Numbered from the stretch's first letter, positions 12,815 through 26,800 are shown. The stretch is 64,000 nt of DNA from Druceiella hillmani (GCA_039881145.1 JAYKKI010000005.1:22749501-22813500); one strand, 5' to 3'. The notes: generated from the sequence alone by a model not told the origin. A program made the numbers and translations.

Positions 12815-12924
12815 TTTTTCATTAGTTTCATAAGATAGATTAATGACAAATATTTAAAGTAATGTATTAATGACAAACATTTAAAGCATACGTTGTTTAA
12901 ATAACATATGAGACTAATGAAAAA
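12815..12924. repeat. Small element with 18-bp inverted ends
   Basis: 12815-12832 and 12907-12924 are inverted with one mismatch. A 27-bp direct duplication (ATTAATGACAAAYATTTAAAG, at 12839 and 12866) lies inside. This may be a very short foldback element. Confidence 0.7.
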
Positions 12925-13346
12925 AGGCGAAAACTATTGTTTTTCAGCTCATGGTAATTCGAAGTAGGGATAAATTTTAAATGGTGAAGGAGTAATATTT
13001 TGGTTCTTACATAAATTTTAATTCTGAACTGAACGAATTATCTCATTGAAATAAATACTGTTACATGCCCTAAAGACTACTCTAAAAGAGTGAAATGAAT
13101 TAAAGCGGATGAATGGGAGAACTGATTTTCTACAAATGTAGACACAATTTGCTCAGGACACTTTTTGGGATATGATTTTGATATAAATTAACATCCGGAT
13201 TCCGATTTAAAATTTGTACCCAAAAACATTACCAAATTTTTTCCAATCATATCGTCGATAAAATTGCAATATGTCTTTACGACGATTGGTATGTAAAACA
13301 TTTTCATGAGTACGTATATGTAGTAATCGGTTTAAGTGGTGACTGT

Positions 13347-13392
13347 CTCTTGTTTGTCTAACAAGAGCCTTCTCTTGTTAGAAATACAAGAG
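13347..13392. repeat. Nested hairpin
   Basis: Inner arms 13358-13367 and 13372-13381 (10 bp, 4-base loop) lie inside outer arms CTCTTGT (13347-13353) and ACAAGAG (13386-13392). Confidence 0.85.
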
Positions 13393-13399
13393 CCTCTTT

Positions 13400-14740
13400 A
13401 CCTTACGACCATTAACTCAATCTGCAACTCAATTTCTATGTTAGATTAGAAAAAAATCATAATAAAGGCATTAAATCATGTTGTATCCACAAATATATTT
13501 GATTGCATTTCTTTCTATCAGTGTGGAGATTTTCCTTCAAGCAATCTTGTAACCGACTTAATAAAAACGGTAATAGGGAAGTACATTAATGATCGTTTAT
13601 TTTATTTTTTATAACACCGTAACGCTAAATCGAACTTCACGTACTTAATAAATTTGTGTGATTTTCTGGGCAATAACTTAAATAATCTTTAAATGAATCC
13701 CATTGTGTACAACTAAAACTAAAATTATTTTGGTCAAGAGGAACCTTAACTTGTCTGAAAATCTGGTATGCATTGGAAACTAATAACCTTTGGGTGTGAC
13801 TCGTTCATCATCTCTTATTTATTTTGATTTTAAGAAGATGATAATAAAAAGAATTTTATTTATTATTTTTATTTTAAGAAGAAAGAGAAAATATTTGTAA
13901 ACTCGTAAATATTAAAATTAAAAATGTATTATTTCTTATAAGAAATTCAATGAAAAATAGGAACTAATCTATATTATTATCCTCTTTTAGCTCGATATCA
14001 TGGTGAGCAAACCATTAATGTGTAAACAACACTAAAATTTTGGAACATTTCTTGGAATCAGGATAAGTATACATTAACCAAGCATACGGAAACGGAGAAG
14101 CATTAAACACCTCCATGATGATTTTCAGTAGAGGTGGGGATGTACGCCGCAATGTAATTAGCGCGCTTAAAATTCATTTGTTGCAAATTGACGATATGTC
14201 TTTTTTGGTACAGTTCCCCCAACATACCGCTTGTATCTTGCTTTATGTTCTGAGATTACCATAAATGCCTAACAGAACAAGAAGTATTTACATTTTGTAT
14301 TAAAAAAAAATTAAAAAGTTTGCAATAGGGTACACGGAATCTCTACGTTTTTGGGACTAACTCAATAAGAGTGCATTTTATATAACAACATATAATGATA
14401 TTATAAAATGTAATGGAAGATTAAAACTTAATTGACTTCGGGCTAAAATTGATAATTATATGAACGAATTACCATCGTTTCTCCTGAAAGAAATGCGAAC
14501 GTGACTGAATGATATGTGTCTCCAGAATTGTGCATCTTATCTTAAGTATAATAATGTATTTACATAATAAGACAGATACGTACGTTGTTTTGGAAAATAT
14601 TCTTAAATGTTTATTATTAGAAATAATTAACTATTGCTATTCTTTTCCTAACAATTTTCGCATAAATATATCTGTCCAAGTGCAGAGTTACAGTTTATCA
14701 GGGATTAACGCAGTAACATTTGGGGAGCAGAAAATAATTT
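13400..14740. other. No gene seen
   Basis: AT-rich. A 77-codon frame at 14509-14742 (plus) shows no motif and is probably chance. Confidence 0.5.
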
Positions 14741-14854
14741 AAAAATTTCCGAAAGGCGCAGTTGGGCTTTATAACAATGGCTACACAGAGTGATGTAATG
14801 ATTAAAGAACAGATAAATTACAAGTTTATCGCATGTAGCAAGTGTATGTGGTAG

Positions 14855-15170
14855 CTACCATAGCACCCACCATTGTTGTATACGCATGCCCTTCGTTGAT
14901 AATACGATGACATTTGGTGATCGCAATAAATTGCTGTCAAGTGAATAAATGATTTCTGTATTTTCTTCCAACGACACCTGCACATAATCTTGGACGTTTA
15001 TAATGACCGATGGGCCAGCTACGTAATTGGTTTGCGTCGTTATTCTTTTTCTTTTCGACGCCTTTGTAGTTCTCGCATTTGCTCTGCTCTTCACTTTTTA
15101 GGTTTCTTGTATTCCCTTTGACGTGAAGTTTCTTTAGCTTTACTTTTTCTATAACTCCAAGCATATTTAC
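14855..15170 (-). pseudogene. Coding-like relic with RQREYKK/AEQMRELQRRRK motif
   Basis: Two overlapping minus-strand frames (14855-15094 and 14937-15164) are open. A third frame across the same bases gives RQREYKKPKK, a stop, then RAEQMRELQRRRK. Basic repeats of the form ERQREYR...K are common in insect transposable-element proteins and some of their host derivatives, so I infer a decayed element-derived coding piece. The downstream half (VAGPSVIINVQDYVQVSLEE) is also protein-like but in another frame, consistent with frameshifts. No catalytic domain is visible and the family cannot be named. Chance is possible because lysine-rich reading is easy in this composition. Confidence 0.3.
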
Positions 15171-16740
15171 AATTCATATGCGATGACATCTTTAATTTGT
15201 TTTGTAATGTTCCACTTAAAACCATTATCACTTATATTAGGCGAATATTTTTATTGTCCCGCATCCTAGCTAATAAACACCAAATCAATATTCTAGTTAA
15301 ATGGGTTTTCATGCTACACTAATTTATAATTAATGACAAAGTAATTGTGCACTTACACTAGTCCGATGATGTCACAGGCAAAACAAATACTGCACGACAA
15401 ATATCCACAGGTATACTCTATCCGTAGTGTATTCAACTAGTGTTAACGCATTATTCGTCTCATATTTATTAGCGATTCACATCTGATGGTGTTTTGTAAC
15501 ACAAGAAAGTTTGACCGCCTGTCACTGTGTTTAACGAGTGAATAGACGTTTTCACATCAAAATTATGCCGAAAATAAGCCAATGACCAAGAGTTGAGCCC
15601 AAATTTAGTGCATTATTGTTTGTAAAACATCATATTTAAAGTTTATACATAAGCAACCGAACGAGAGTCTATAAATGGTTAGTCAACCAAAAATATAATT
15701 ATAAATATAAATGGTATAAAATATGTAAGTGTTTATATTTATATAAGCATTTATAGCAAAAATAAAGTATGTGTTTATTAAAGGAAACTAATATATTACG
15801 TTATTAAATGAAACTAATATATATTTTTTAAAAAGATCATGAATTTGAAGTGTCATCACACATCTTATTTTTACTTCAGGAATTATGTTTGATGTCAACA
15901 AATCCTAACATCTGAAATTAAATCGTTCATAATATCTGAAAACGCACTAAAATATTGCATAAACAGCTGCATTTATATTTATTTATTTCTATAAAAAGAG
16001 AGAACTAAGATTGACGCAATGAAAAATTCTATAACTTCGGGCTATAATCGGAACTTGGACTAGCCATCTGTCACCGTTATCCTAAAAAAAACATGGAGAC
16101 GTGGCCAGGCGCGAGACATCTAATCTCAAGGACTATGCAAATCCGCTTAAATATACTGATTTATTTAGATAGCCGAAAGGCCTAGTCGATCAATATGCTT
16201 TTTCTTTTTAAATTACTTTGTTTAATAAATAATCGTACTTAACACAAAATATTTCAACAGGTTATGACCCTTTTTCCCTACAAATCTTTTATATTGCACT
16301 AAAAGGGGGATATTTTTAATTAAATTGCCGGTATTTTTAACAATTGTTAATTAATTTATTTATAGTGATTGTTTAAATATTTCGCATAAATGTTTCGTTT
16401 ACTGTTTGAGACTAGGAACTAGCTTTAATAATGCATTCGAAAAGCATAAGTTTCATGTAACAAAAAATATTTAAAAAAAATATTATGCCGTGTTATCTTT
16501 ATTAACACTTTAAATGAGAATGTAATATTAAGATCATCCATGACTGTAATATTATATTCTTTCTGATACATTTTGTTCTGAATGTAGGTAACGTTTTTCT
16601 TATAGCTGTCCATATCCGTGGTCATATCCGTGGTGAAAAAAATATTCTTATTAGTTTTAATATAAGCAGGAAGTATTTTTACACCTGATACCACAGAACT
16701 ATCTTATTGTCAGACACTAGCGTGAAAATACAAACGCGAT
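15171..16740. other. No gene seen
   Basis: AT-rich. There is a short 26-bp direct duplication near 15775-15826 (TTATTAAAKGAAACTAATAT). Confidence 0.5.
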
Positions 16741-16765
16741 ATCAGAAGGGGCAAGGTAGAAATAG

Positions 16766-16960
16766 ATGCATTTTTTTCATTCTCTTGGAAATACGCCAGG
16801 TGAGTTGAACAAGGTTAAGAAACGAACGGCAGAAGGTTATCGCCTGCCTTTCAATTTAATATGCCGTGACTATCTACCTGCTTTAACAGAAATCATTCTA
16901 GTTCCGGACATTACAACTTCCGTCCGATTTGGAGTAAAAGTGGAAGTCAACAATGAGTAG
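16766..16960 (+). other. Open frame with an ideal splice donor inside
   Basis: A 64-codon ATG frame in a GC-richer patch. CAG|GTGAGT at 16797-16805 is a consensus 5' splice donor, so the true use, if any, could be an exon ending at 16799 rather than this frame. I do not recognise the product. The remainder (DYLPALTEIILVPDITTSV) is protein-like but matches nothing I know. Confidence 0.2.
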
Positions 16961-17005
16961 TGACTAGTGTATTAAATGTATCAAAAACTGCTAAAGTTTA
17001 AGCGG

Positions 17006-17029
17006 CAGCGCAACACTTGAGTTGCGCTG
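17006..17029. repeat. GC-rich hairpin
   Basis: CAGCGCAAC and GTTGCGCTG are perfect 9-bp arms around a 6-base loop in an AT-rich setting. Confidence 0.85.
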
Positions 17030-17589
17030 TCGTATTATTCGTAGGATTAAAATATTTATGGACTATTTTCAAGGAAAAAAAATTATTAATTTGGTCGAGA
17101 CGAATGAAAAAATGGCACATAATTTATTTTAAATTAACACCACGCACCCTCCACAGATAAAGTATTCATGTGTCTCATAATTATAGTGATAAGTCCGCTG
17201 AAATATAAATGATGAAGTAAGTATATGTATGTGTATTTAACATATAGTCAGACAGATGCTGGGATATTTCCCAGTAATTAACGTCGACCAACAAATAATC
17301 GAGATGTCTAGATAGTGTAAAATATATCATTAATGAGTACATTTCGATTACAGTTCAAGTACAGCGATGCCATGGCATATCCATCAATGTCCTGCCCAAA
17401 TAATGAAATTTAGAGACTATTCATATCCTTCCAATTACATTTTTGAAATCTCTACAAAAATAATTTAAATTCTATAATAGTAATATCATTACCAAGCTAT
17501 GAGAAACTTAGGTATAACCTAAATATTTAAAGGTACATAGTATTTCTATTAAACTATTAACAAATATTAATATCATTTCATGTTGTCTA

Positions 17590-18037
17590 GTTTATTTTTC
17601 ACAGGTGGAAAATATTGTGAATTTCTTAAAAACTGTGAAATTTAGAATGAAACAACAAACTAGAGCGAGTTTTCCCGTAAACTTTAGAAAATTTCTAGTA
17701 AAGCTATTTTTATATATATATCTATATTTAATAATGTTGACTTTGGCAGTTTCGGAGATGAGGGGGAGAAGAAACATTTTCTTTTTAGACATCTTCAGCA
17801 AGATCTCTAGAATTATCTTACATTACAAATCTAAAAAAATTGTCGTGGAATCCTTGTAATTCGCTTTTTCAACTAATCTTCCACACGGTATAGAAAATTT
17901 AAAAAGTATTTCAAGTGTTAACTTTTAAGGCATATTCGGGTTGATGTGCCTTATCTCTATGGAAGACAGACAGTGTGATGGATACGTGAGTGATCTTATA
18001 AGGGTTCTGTTTTTATCTTTCCAGGTACGTAACCCTG
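17590..18037 (+). repeat. GGGTTCCGTA-family repeat, fragment
   Basis: The right end (about 17960-18037) has GACAGACAG, GTGATCTTATAAGGGTT and the terminal GGTACGTAACCCT, matching the other copies. The body (17640-17860) resembles the minus strand of 57741-57975. Open frames of 69 and 84 codons over this region are therefore repeat-derived rather than genes. Confidence 0.65.
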
Positions 18038-18045
18038 AAACGTGT

Positions 18046-21000
18046 ATATTATCACTGTATTTGAGTATCAAGTTAGAACAAGGAAGGAAGATTTAGAAAA
18101 CCGAAGAGTGTATACAAAAAACCTATCTGAAGCAAAATAAAATTATTGTACTTATTTTCTAAGCTAATTATCTAGTCTACAGCATTCACATGGGAAAGAC
18201 TCATTTATTGGATACCAAAAGCTACAGGACAGAGCAAATTGAGCACCAATTTTTTTTTGTTGCTACTAATTTATAACAAATAATCAGAGTTCTTATGTGT
18301 TAAAATTGGTCATGCCATATTTAGTTTTGATTTCAATTTTGCACGTAAGTCAGTAATAATTAACAAAAACGTATAACAAAAAATTACTGCTCGTGTCATC
18401 GAAACGTAGAGCTAATCAAGTTCTTCACTATAAATGCTGGCCTTAGGAATTGTTATAATGAAGAGAAAAAGTGCATTATTAGCCCACTTAATGAGAGGCC
18501 AAATTGCGAATAGCCGAAAATTAAGTAGGGAGGTCATTTAGAGGGCAGCGAAGTCGTACTGAGGTCGTTGTAAGAGATCCACTTTCGTAGACGGTAGGTA
18601 ATACGTGCCTCGCTTGCGAGTACGCTGTGGCCAAGCTACAAACGAGTGGGAGTTGAGTTAGACGTTGATTAGATTTAAACTGCGGTGAGACGTATCTTAA
18701 ATATAATATTCTTTTATAACGACATAAAAGATTATTTTGCTCAAGTCTTAGACTGTCATTCTTAAGAAAAAATGGATAAACTATTAAGAGGGAAGACCGT
18801 ACTAGGACAATTTTGAATTTTTTTAGTTATCCTGAATAATGTTACAAAACGTGTCTAATATTTAGATAATAATTGTAGATATCAAAAAAGGAACTCTCAT
18901 GTGAGATAATGCTTTAAAATGTCTACATATTGAGAAATAAAAATAAAATTCCTTATAACGTAGGTTAGTCAAATAAAGAAGAGTGAAAGATTAATAGAAT
19001 AATTTGTCTTTCAGATATTGATTTTGAATATTTGAAGGAAAAGAAATAAATTTGAATAACCTTATAAAGAAATCTAATAAATTAAGGTTAATCTGGCTAT
19101 GTAACGGTATAAAGAAGGAAAGGGTATTTCCCTTTTAACAGTTTGACATTGACTACATATATTTCTACTTTTTCCAATATTTGAAAAGACGTTATAAAAC
19201 CGAATTAATTGCCAATTTTATTATAATTGGTTTAAAAAGTAAACTCAGTCCTAGTCACAAATAGGAAATCATAATTTCATGATACGTCAAAATGAGAAAT
19301 GATGTTTAAAAATAATATTATATTAATAATTATAATTATATTTAATAATCATTTTTAGTTAACCGTAGTCAGCACAGTAATCTCGTGAATCGTTTTGTTT
19401 ATTCTTTTAAAGGATTTCTTCAATGATTTTGTCACATTTTCGTAAAAACTGACACTGCAAGTAAAAATACTCCGTCAAAATGACATCAACAAATATTCAA
19501 CAAACGCATTACAAGAAATGCTTGCCTCAACCTTTTAACCGACTTAAGTTAGTTCGATAACCTTCCGACAAAATGTGAACGCTTGAAAATGAATTGAACC
19601 AATAATGGTGGGGTATCGTGTTACACGAACGTGAGCGGCGAGCGTGCTGGCTCGCCTGTGACCGTACCGCGACGTCGTGCCGGTACCAGCTAGATCTACA
19701 TTAAGACAGAATAAGATTATGTTGGAAGGATTGTGATCGCTCATTCTGGCCACTATATTATATTCTACCACAGATGTTAAAAATACTTGACATCATAAAA
19801 TGATCCATAAACTCAAATATTCAATAACATAAAATTTCATCTTTGCAGTTTAGTGATATAAATCATATAGTTGAATTAAAATCCCACTCAAATCAGAGAT
19901 CTAGTTTATATAATTATTTTTAAAATGACCACTTGATATATCACCAGATTTCAAACTACGACACTGTTTGGAATCGACGTAAACTGTTCCTCAAGCCCAT
20001 GTTTACTGCTTTAGAAAAACAGACTGGACAAACAACAATGAGATGAGAATGCAACAAAGAAACTAATCCACTCAGTAGTAGATCAACCAATTATTTAGAA
20101 TCATCCTCATTTGACTTTAGTAGGTACTTAAACATTTCCTCTCTATCTGTTCTGTATATAGCTGTTTGTGTGTCATATGACAGAAAAATATTTATAACGT
20201 CTACAGAAGACACAAATTTAGAAAAAGTTTAAAATGAATTAGTGGTAAGTTTAAAACAGTATTGTATAGCTTTTAACATAAGAGGCTGCATCGACTACGT
20301 GAGAAGTGTATGGGTTTTTATAGTATTACAGGAACTCTGATTTTCTCAAACCAAAATTATAAAACCTACATACAACAAAACCAACTTTGAAAATCTCTAA
20401 ATTATGAAATTTGGAACATATTTTTGATAAATTATATGACATGTATTGCAGGCCTAGAATTAGATGGCCATCGAAACCTTATAGGATACCAAAGTAGTAC
20501 ATAATGCACTGCTCCGAAAACTGGTTGCACCACCATATTTGAAAACAGCGTTAAAGAAAAATTACATTTATTTTTAAGTTTTATTTTTTTTAATAATTGT
20601 TAGTTTCAATACATAATTGAAAGTTAACTCTAACGTTAAGTTAATTAATTTATTTATAATCCCACGCCAATATTAATAAAATTTTGTACCCAAAATGCAG
20701 GCGATATTTTAAAGCTAATTTTAGGTGAATGCATTTTTGTTTTCTTTATCTTAACTAGTATGTTAAATTTCCTTTCAACTGATGTATAACATACGCATAC
20801 ACGTCGAACAAATTATCAAGATACGGACTCGCAACGCGCGATGCGAGAATAGTGGCGTACGTACTAGTGTTACATGAACATGTGTGCAGTTTTTGGGTCA
20901 GATCAATGACCTCTCACTAGCGGCGCTCTTGCAACGCCCGCTCCATCTTATTGCTGCCCTGTGGTTCTCATAGTTTTCGGAGTAATAAACGTAACATTAC

Positions 21001-22500
21001 TGAAACCTAGTTTGGTTAAGACAAAAACCTGTTAGTGTGTATGTTGAAGATAAAATATTTAATTCGCTCTGTGAAAACGAGAAAAAAAAACATAATGTGT
21101 TTAAATTTTTAATTATCGCCTAAAATAGTGTATGTATAGTGTATGACGTAGTATATGATGCACTTTGCTCAACTACTAAACAGATTAACCGTATAGTTCA
21201 CGCTAATTAAAATACATGCTGTTGATCTGATGAGATATTATACTTGAGGATTGTGACTAATTTTCTTTTAGTTTTTTAACTGAACTCCTTCAATCCATGG
21301 TAGATTTCTACCATGTTTAATTAAAAAAATATAAAGTTTATTAAAAAAAACCATAGTTATTTTAATTACAAAACAAAAATATTTTTAAAAGAAATTTGAT
21401 ATCATATTTCTTAGAAACAGACTATCTCAGTTAGTTGTTTACTAGCGGTCTGCGCTTTGAAAATATGCCCAGTTTCCTTTTAAAAAAAAAATGTTCATGA
21501 AAAGTTTTTCTCTGCCTAAGTTGCAAAACTTTGAAACCAATTGGATCCTTATACCAGGAAGTCACCTTCTATAATATTTTCAAAAATCGCCTGAAAAAGT
21601 TCTTCCTCTCGTAATCTCTACCCTTCCTAAATAACCCTAGTCATGATTCGTAATTATTTTTTTGTGTACTGTCAATTTATTTAATTTTTTATACAGTGAT
21701 TTTTTTATTTAAAGGAAATATATTTTGATTTAAAAATGTTTAAAAAAAAGTTCATTAATATGTTAAGTCTTTAAAATTACTAAATTTTCATATTTAATCA
21801 TTGTGGTTGACTTAAATATATAAATCATATAGCAATAAATTCCCCAAATGTATGTATCAATTTATGTGTTCATGAAAGTTTGAAAAAAAAATTGCATGAA
21901 ACCCATGCAATAGCTCAGTAGTGAGCGCCATTTTAAAATTTTTATACACATAACATACAAAACAGCTAATACCGGTAATAAGTACAACTTTTCTTTGTTT
22001 TCGTCCATGCCATAATACCCAGTTTCGGTCCTTCTTGCAATGGATTTCGGTACATTCGGTCGTTATAATAAAACATTGCATGAAAACGTTGCATAGAAAA
22101 CATTGCATTAAATTTGGCCTTGACATTTTACTCTTATAGCGCTTAAAGAAGTTTCACTTCAATAAATAGATAAATAAATTTTACGGACAGCTTGAAAATT
22201 TAAACATATATGAAATGGAATAATTGCTGAAAGCGCCATCTATAATTATAATACAATACAGTATAGCGGCTAACTAAATTGTTGGTAGAGCTTAATTAAT
22301 GAAAATAAAGGAACAATTAACATATTTATACGTAAAATTATGAGGATGTACCGGAATCCTGATGGAAGTTTTAAAAATGTGGTCAATTTTTCTATTATAA
22401 TATGCATAGGTTTTATAAATGTTTCGACTTTTGGACATGGTCAAAAAAGCTAAGTGTGTTGATTATGGGCATTGCTTCCAATGATACGCTCATTGGTAAG
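18046..22500. other. No gene seen; three GC-richer patches
   Basis: Patches at 18540-18680, 19615-19690 and 20815-20965 rise above the background, and the last includes CTAGCGGCGCTC. A minus-strand frame at 19544-19771 covers the second. None shows a recognisable domain. A perfect 9-bp inverted repeat with a 2-base centre lies at 21296-21315. Confidence 0.45.
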
Positions 22501-22504
22501 ACCC

Positions 22505-22545
22505 ATATCCAACAGCGGATTAAGACATGCTATTGATGATTAAAT
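22505..22545 (+). repeat. Decayed SINE/LINE-type tail
   Basis: ATCCAACAGCGG followed by GCTATTGATGATTA resembles the lepidopteran CCAGCAGTGGG...GGCTGATGATGA tail seen more clearly at 47335-47370. Confidence 0.4.
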
Positions 22546-22770
22546 TTAATTGAGGTTATGTATTTTAAGGAATGTTGCGATTTAATTTACCTGCACTTAA
22601 GAATTTAATTATTTTGAACGCCTTCACTTCATTTGTAAACTTTGATATTTTGAGTATCGCTTCTTTACACTTATTAGTTTCGCTTTGGTTCTATATTCTT
22701 TATGTTGACCTAGTGGAGAGTTAACGAATAGCTGTGATGCTGGTATGTAGTATTAGGAAATGGCAACGTA

Positions 22771-22830
22771 CGGCTAAATGGGTCAGGTACTCGCTTCTTT
22801 GTTACTTAGCCGGGATTCGAATCTCCGTAA
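22771..22830 (+). repeat. tRNA-like SINE head candidate
   Basis: GGATTCGAATCTC at 22813-22825 fits an RNA polymerase III B box, with an A-box-like GGCTAAATGGG about 40 bases upstream. The T-arm stem has one mismatch. There is no full cloverleaf, so it is not a functional tRNA. Confidence 0.4.
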
Positions 22831-23149
22831 TTAAAGAGCGTTGCTATTTGGCACTCATCCTAGCCCCAGATTTATCTTTGTTAATTGGACAAAAGGAAGC
22901 ATGAATTTAAGATATTTCATTATATTTTAAGAATTTATTTTTATTTCTATCTGAAAGTTGAAATACAGATTCTGGCATACCAACTATTTGTTAAGTAAGA
23001 GACAAAAATAAAAACAGGTGGTATCTATGAGTTTTATTTAATTAAAATACTGTACGGTCAATTTACTGTTGCCGGTGTATCTATAGGAATAATTATTATC
23101 ACTTTAAAATAACTATTAGAAAATAAGCTCAAGAAGTAGTAGATGGAAA

Positions 23150-23800
23150 TATCAATATTTAAGAGTAGACAAATAATGTTTCAAGTACTCGTATGTAATA
23201 AAGACAGCTATCAGTAGCTATCAATAGTTCAAAAATTTCGTTTAAATATAAAAAATGGTACACATTTGTATCAAAACTTGCTATTGTATACTTATTGTAC
23301 ATAATTTTAAGGTGAAATTAGATATCACGACAATATAAATGCAATGGTAGTAATCAATTATTTAATTGTATAGTAAATACAGTTCGAAAACTATTTCAAA
23401 CTGAAGTTGCTACACATCACATCCCACTGGATAGTTTTTTCTATTATCCAAAACTCTACAGTAGATACTTATTAATATCAATGTTTAAAAGTCGATAAAT
23501 AATGTTTCAAGTACTCGTATGTAATAAAGACAGCTATCAGTAGCTATCAGTAGTTCAAAAATTTCGTTTATATATAAAAAAAATGGGACACATTTGTATC
23601 AAAACTTGCTATTGTATACTTATTGTATATAACTTTAAGGTGAAATCAGATATCACGACAATAGAAATGTAATGGTAGTAATCAATTATTTAATTGTATA
23701 GTAAATACAGTTAGAAAAATATTTCAAACTGAAGTTGCTACACATCACATCCCACTGGATAGTTTTTCTATCATCCAAAACTCTACTGTAGGTAATTATT
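23150..23800. repeat. 326-bp tandem duplication, two copies
   Basis: The same landmark (ATGTTTCAAGTACTCGTATG) occurs at 23176 and 23502, a spacing of 326. The copies remain alignable across their whole length to CCAAAACTCTAC, with scattered substitutions and small indels. A short inner repeat, AGCTATCAGT, occurs in both. No coding potential. Confidence 0.92.
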
Positions 23801-23804
23801 AGGA

Positions 23805-26800
23805 TCCTCGCGTGTCTCAATTCTATATTTTGAAATGTCAACCTATAAAATTATTTACTTCGATAATTTCAATTATTTAACGGCCAATTGCTTTATACTA
23901 AATATTTTTTAAATAGAGGGATAATAAACTAAATAACCTAAATATATTAAAAGGGTCCCGTAGTGATTAATTTTTTAATTCATAATATACAATCTTTATC
24001 TTAATTTCTTCGGAACTTGAATACATGTTATTTTTATAATTTGACTTAATTAAATTTCAATTTAAGTTTTACTATTATATTTTCATGCACATATTTAGTA
24101 TATTCTGAAAGCATAAGGCAAATAAATGAAAATAATTTTCTATCCCCCGGAAGGCTTAATATTCTGCAAACAAAATTAGTAATTATAAGAGCGAATTTTA
24201 TTTATAGAAATTTTCATTGATTTCAATATTCTAAATTATATGTATAGAGAGAGAGGGAGAAAGAGAGAAATTATAACAAATGGACAAATTTAGGACATTG
24301 TATTCTATGAAATTCCAAAAACAACATAAATTCGAGAATTCAGTTGATTTTGAGACACTCTAAGCTTTTAATGTTGCAGCATTTCCCAGTAAACCATTGA
24401 CTTGATAACAGCACTGCACAACATATAGATAAATATCCACTAAGTGCAATTCATTCGTACATTTATCTCTTCTCATTGGGTAAGACGCAGAATGGTCTCG
24501 TCCGAACGAAGCCTTAAATATCATTGCACCATACTAAATAATTCCCAAAACAATACAGTTTTATGGTCCCAGAGCGCCCGCGGAGTCAACTTTGTGCCTC
24601 TTTAGGGGACTTTAATAAGGTTATCCTTTTTAGGGTGCAGAAGATAAGGGAAAAATATTCGGGTTTATTTTTGGACTAGCATTACTCTCCCGCTTTTTAT
24701 GTAGTTTCCGATTTTTTCGCTTGAAAGGCTCGCGGTTGAATTGTTATGTCTTTGTTGATAAGATTGGAAATGAAAATGCCAAGTTTCGAGGCCGCATCTC
24801 GCGGCGCTATTTCTGTGTGCGTGGTTACGTATTGAAGGGCATTGTTTCCTTTTGTTTGTGTAGAAGATTTAGGAGCATTGAGGGTTGAATAGGGTTGCTC
24901 TTTGCACACTATTGGAATCATTTGAATAGTGAATACAAAATGAAAGTTACATTCGAAAGGGAAAGGAAAAGAGTAAGATCTGAAGGTGCTACCAAAAATT
25001 TAATTTCTTTAAGATGGTTTGCTTAAAATACAGAAATTGTCAGGGGATAGTGTAAATCTTAAACATTTTTCTCAAAATTTGTTTGAACATTTTATGGCTA
25101 TAATAGTATTAAATACATTAGACCCGTATTTTATAACGATATTACGTTGCTTATCCTTATCTTATGACTTCGCCCCGCCGATAAAGCTTTATGTAAATTT
25201 ACTAAACATTACGTATAATTTGTCTATTTTCAAAGTCAACATATTTTTACCTTCGGTATCGCTCCACTTAATTGGATTTCTTTTTGAGTTAGTTGACTTG
25301 TGCCTACTGAATGTAAGTATACGCTTGACACTTTATACTTTCAACATAAACATTTAAATAATATTCTTAGATTTAATTCAGATCTATGATTATTTCTAGT
25401 TTATTATTAGAAATACCATGATTCAAATTATTATTGGCCAGGCTGTTGAACTTATAATTATTCTGTGAATAATTATATTAACGTATCTATCATTTTATCT
25501 TGGTATACCTAAAAATGAGAATATCTACTTTTTAAATATTTGTTACCAAACCATTTCTCAAAAGTAGTAGTACTATAAGTATAGTAGTACTACAAGAAAT
25601 ATAACGGCCTTATAGTAATGTTAATCAGCCTACTTTGCAATTAGTTTCATTTGACATCTTAAATTCGTCTATGGATACGGTCCTCAAGTAAATACCGCAT
25701 ATTTTCTTTGATTTGCTTGTATCAAGAACGAACCAGAAGAACATATGGAGATAAGTACATGGATTACGTATCTCCGTAACTCATTTTCTAAAACTTACAA
25801 GACACGTGACGTTGCTCATGTAAACCGTCTGTGCTAAACGAGCTCGAGTTGGTAACATTTATAGACTTTACATAAAATGCTTTGCTTGAATCGATTTCAC
25901 GCTCGGTTAATCGGCCGTTCGGCCGCGGAAATATTACTCAGAGACATCGACGCGAGGTTGTAAAAAGGACATTTTTTTAATACGGCTCTCAATTAATACT
26001 GATCGAGGACCATTTTTTACCGCTACACCTACTAGAAATAGTTTCATTAACGGAATATTTCATTACACGCTTTGTGACGGTTCGCTTAAAGTGTTTATTA
26101 ACTGTTATCACCGTGTAATGAAAACAGTTGTTTTATACTTATTGGGATGTATTGTGGCTCCCTCTGTAGTGTAGTGTTTACAGCTTACCTAATTGAATAT
26201 ATACCTAACGGACGATTCAATAGAAGACGACCTTGGAGTTGTTATGGAGTGTCGGCTTACTTTACGTGACCACGAAGTAAATATTGACCAAATATTGGTT
26301 TTGTTGTACGTCATTCGAATATGTTCGATAATGTAACGGTCATTAATTCGATAAATGCTTGAGGGGAGTTAAGATATAATAATACTGTGAGTTTAAACAT
26401 TTTTCCAAAATTTAGAAAAAAAGTAAGTAAAGTGACTGTTTTCTTGTTTTGGATATAATTAAGAGTTTTTTACTAGAACTTAAACGAAACTTGTTACTCT
26501 CCTTTGTTGATCACGTATTGATCATTCACAATGAATCTTTCAGTGTAGCGAGGAGTTGATCATTTTGATATTATATAATGGAAAATAATTAAATACTACC
26601 ACTATGTATTAGCTTTTGCTTACATATACCATTAATCTATCATGTTTTGACTTTTATTTATATCCAGATTTTTAATCTTGCCTATCCAGAAACGTAATAA
26701 ATTACCACTATGACCTCCGGTGGTATTACTTGAAACTATCATATAAATCGTAAAAAATGCTAGTGGCATATCGTTTGTATCGTGTTGGTACTTCTTATTA

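Noticed and set aside
22771..22830. Functional tRNA gene
   Set aside because: It has a B box and a weak A box but no acceptor stem or full cloverleaf; a SINE head fits better.
25019..25357. 112-codon plus-strand frame, the longest non-repeat ATG frame seen here
   Set aside because: Composition matches translated AT-rich background; no motif, no splice context and no repeat relation.
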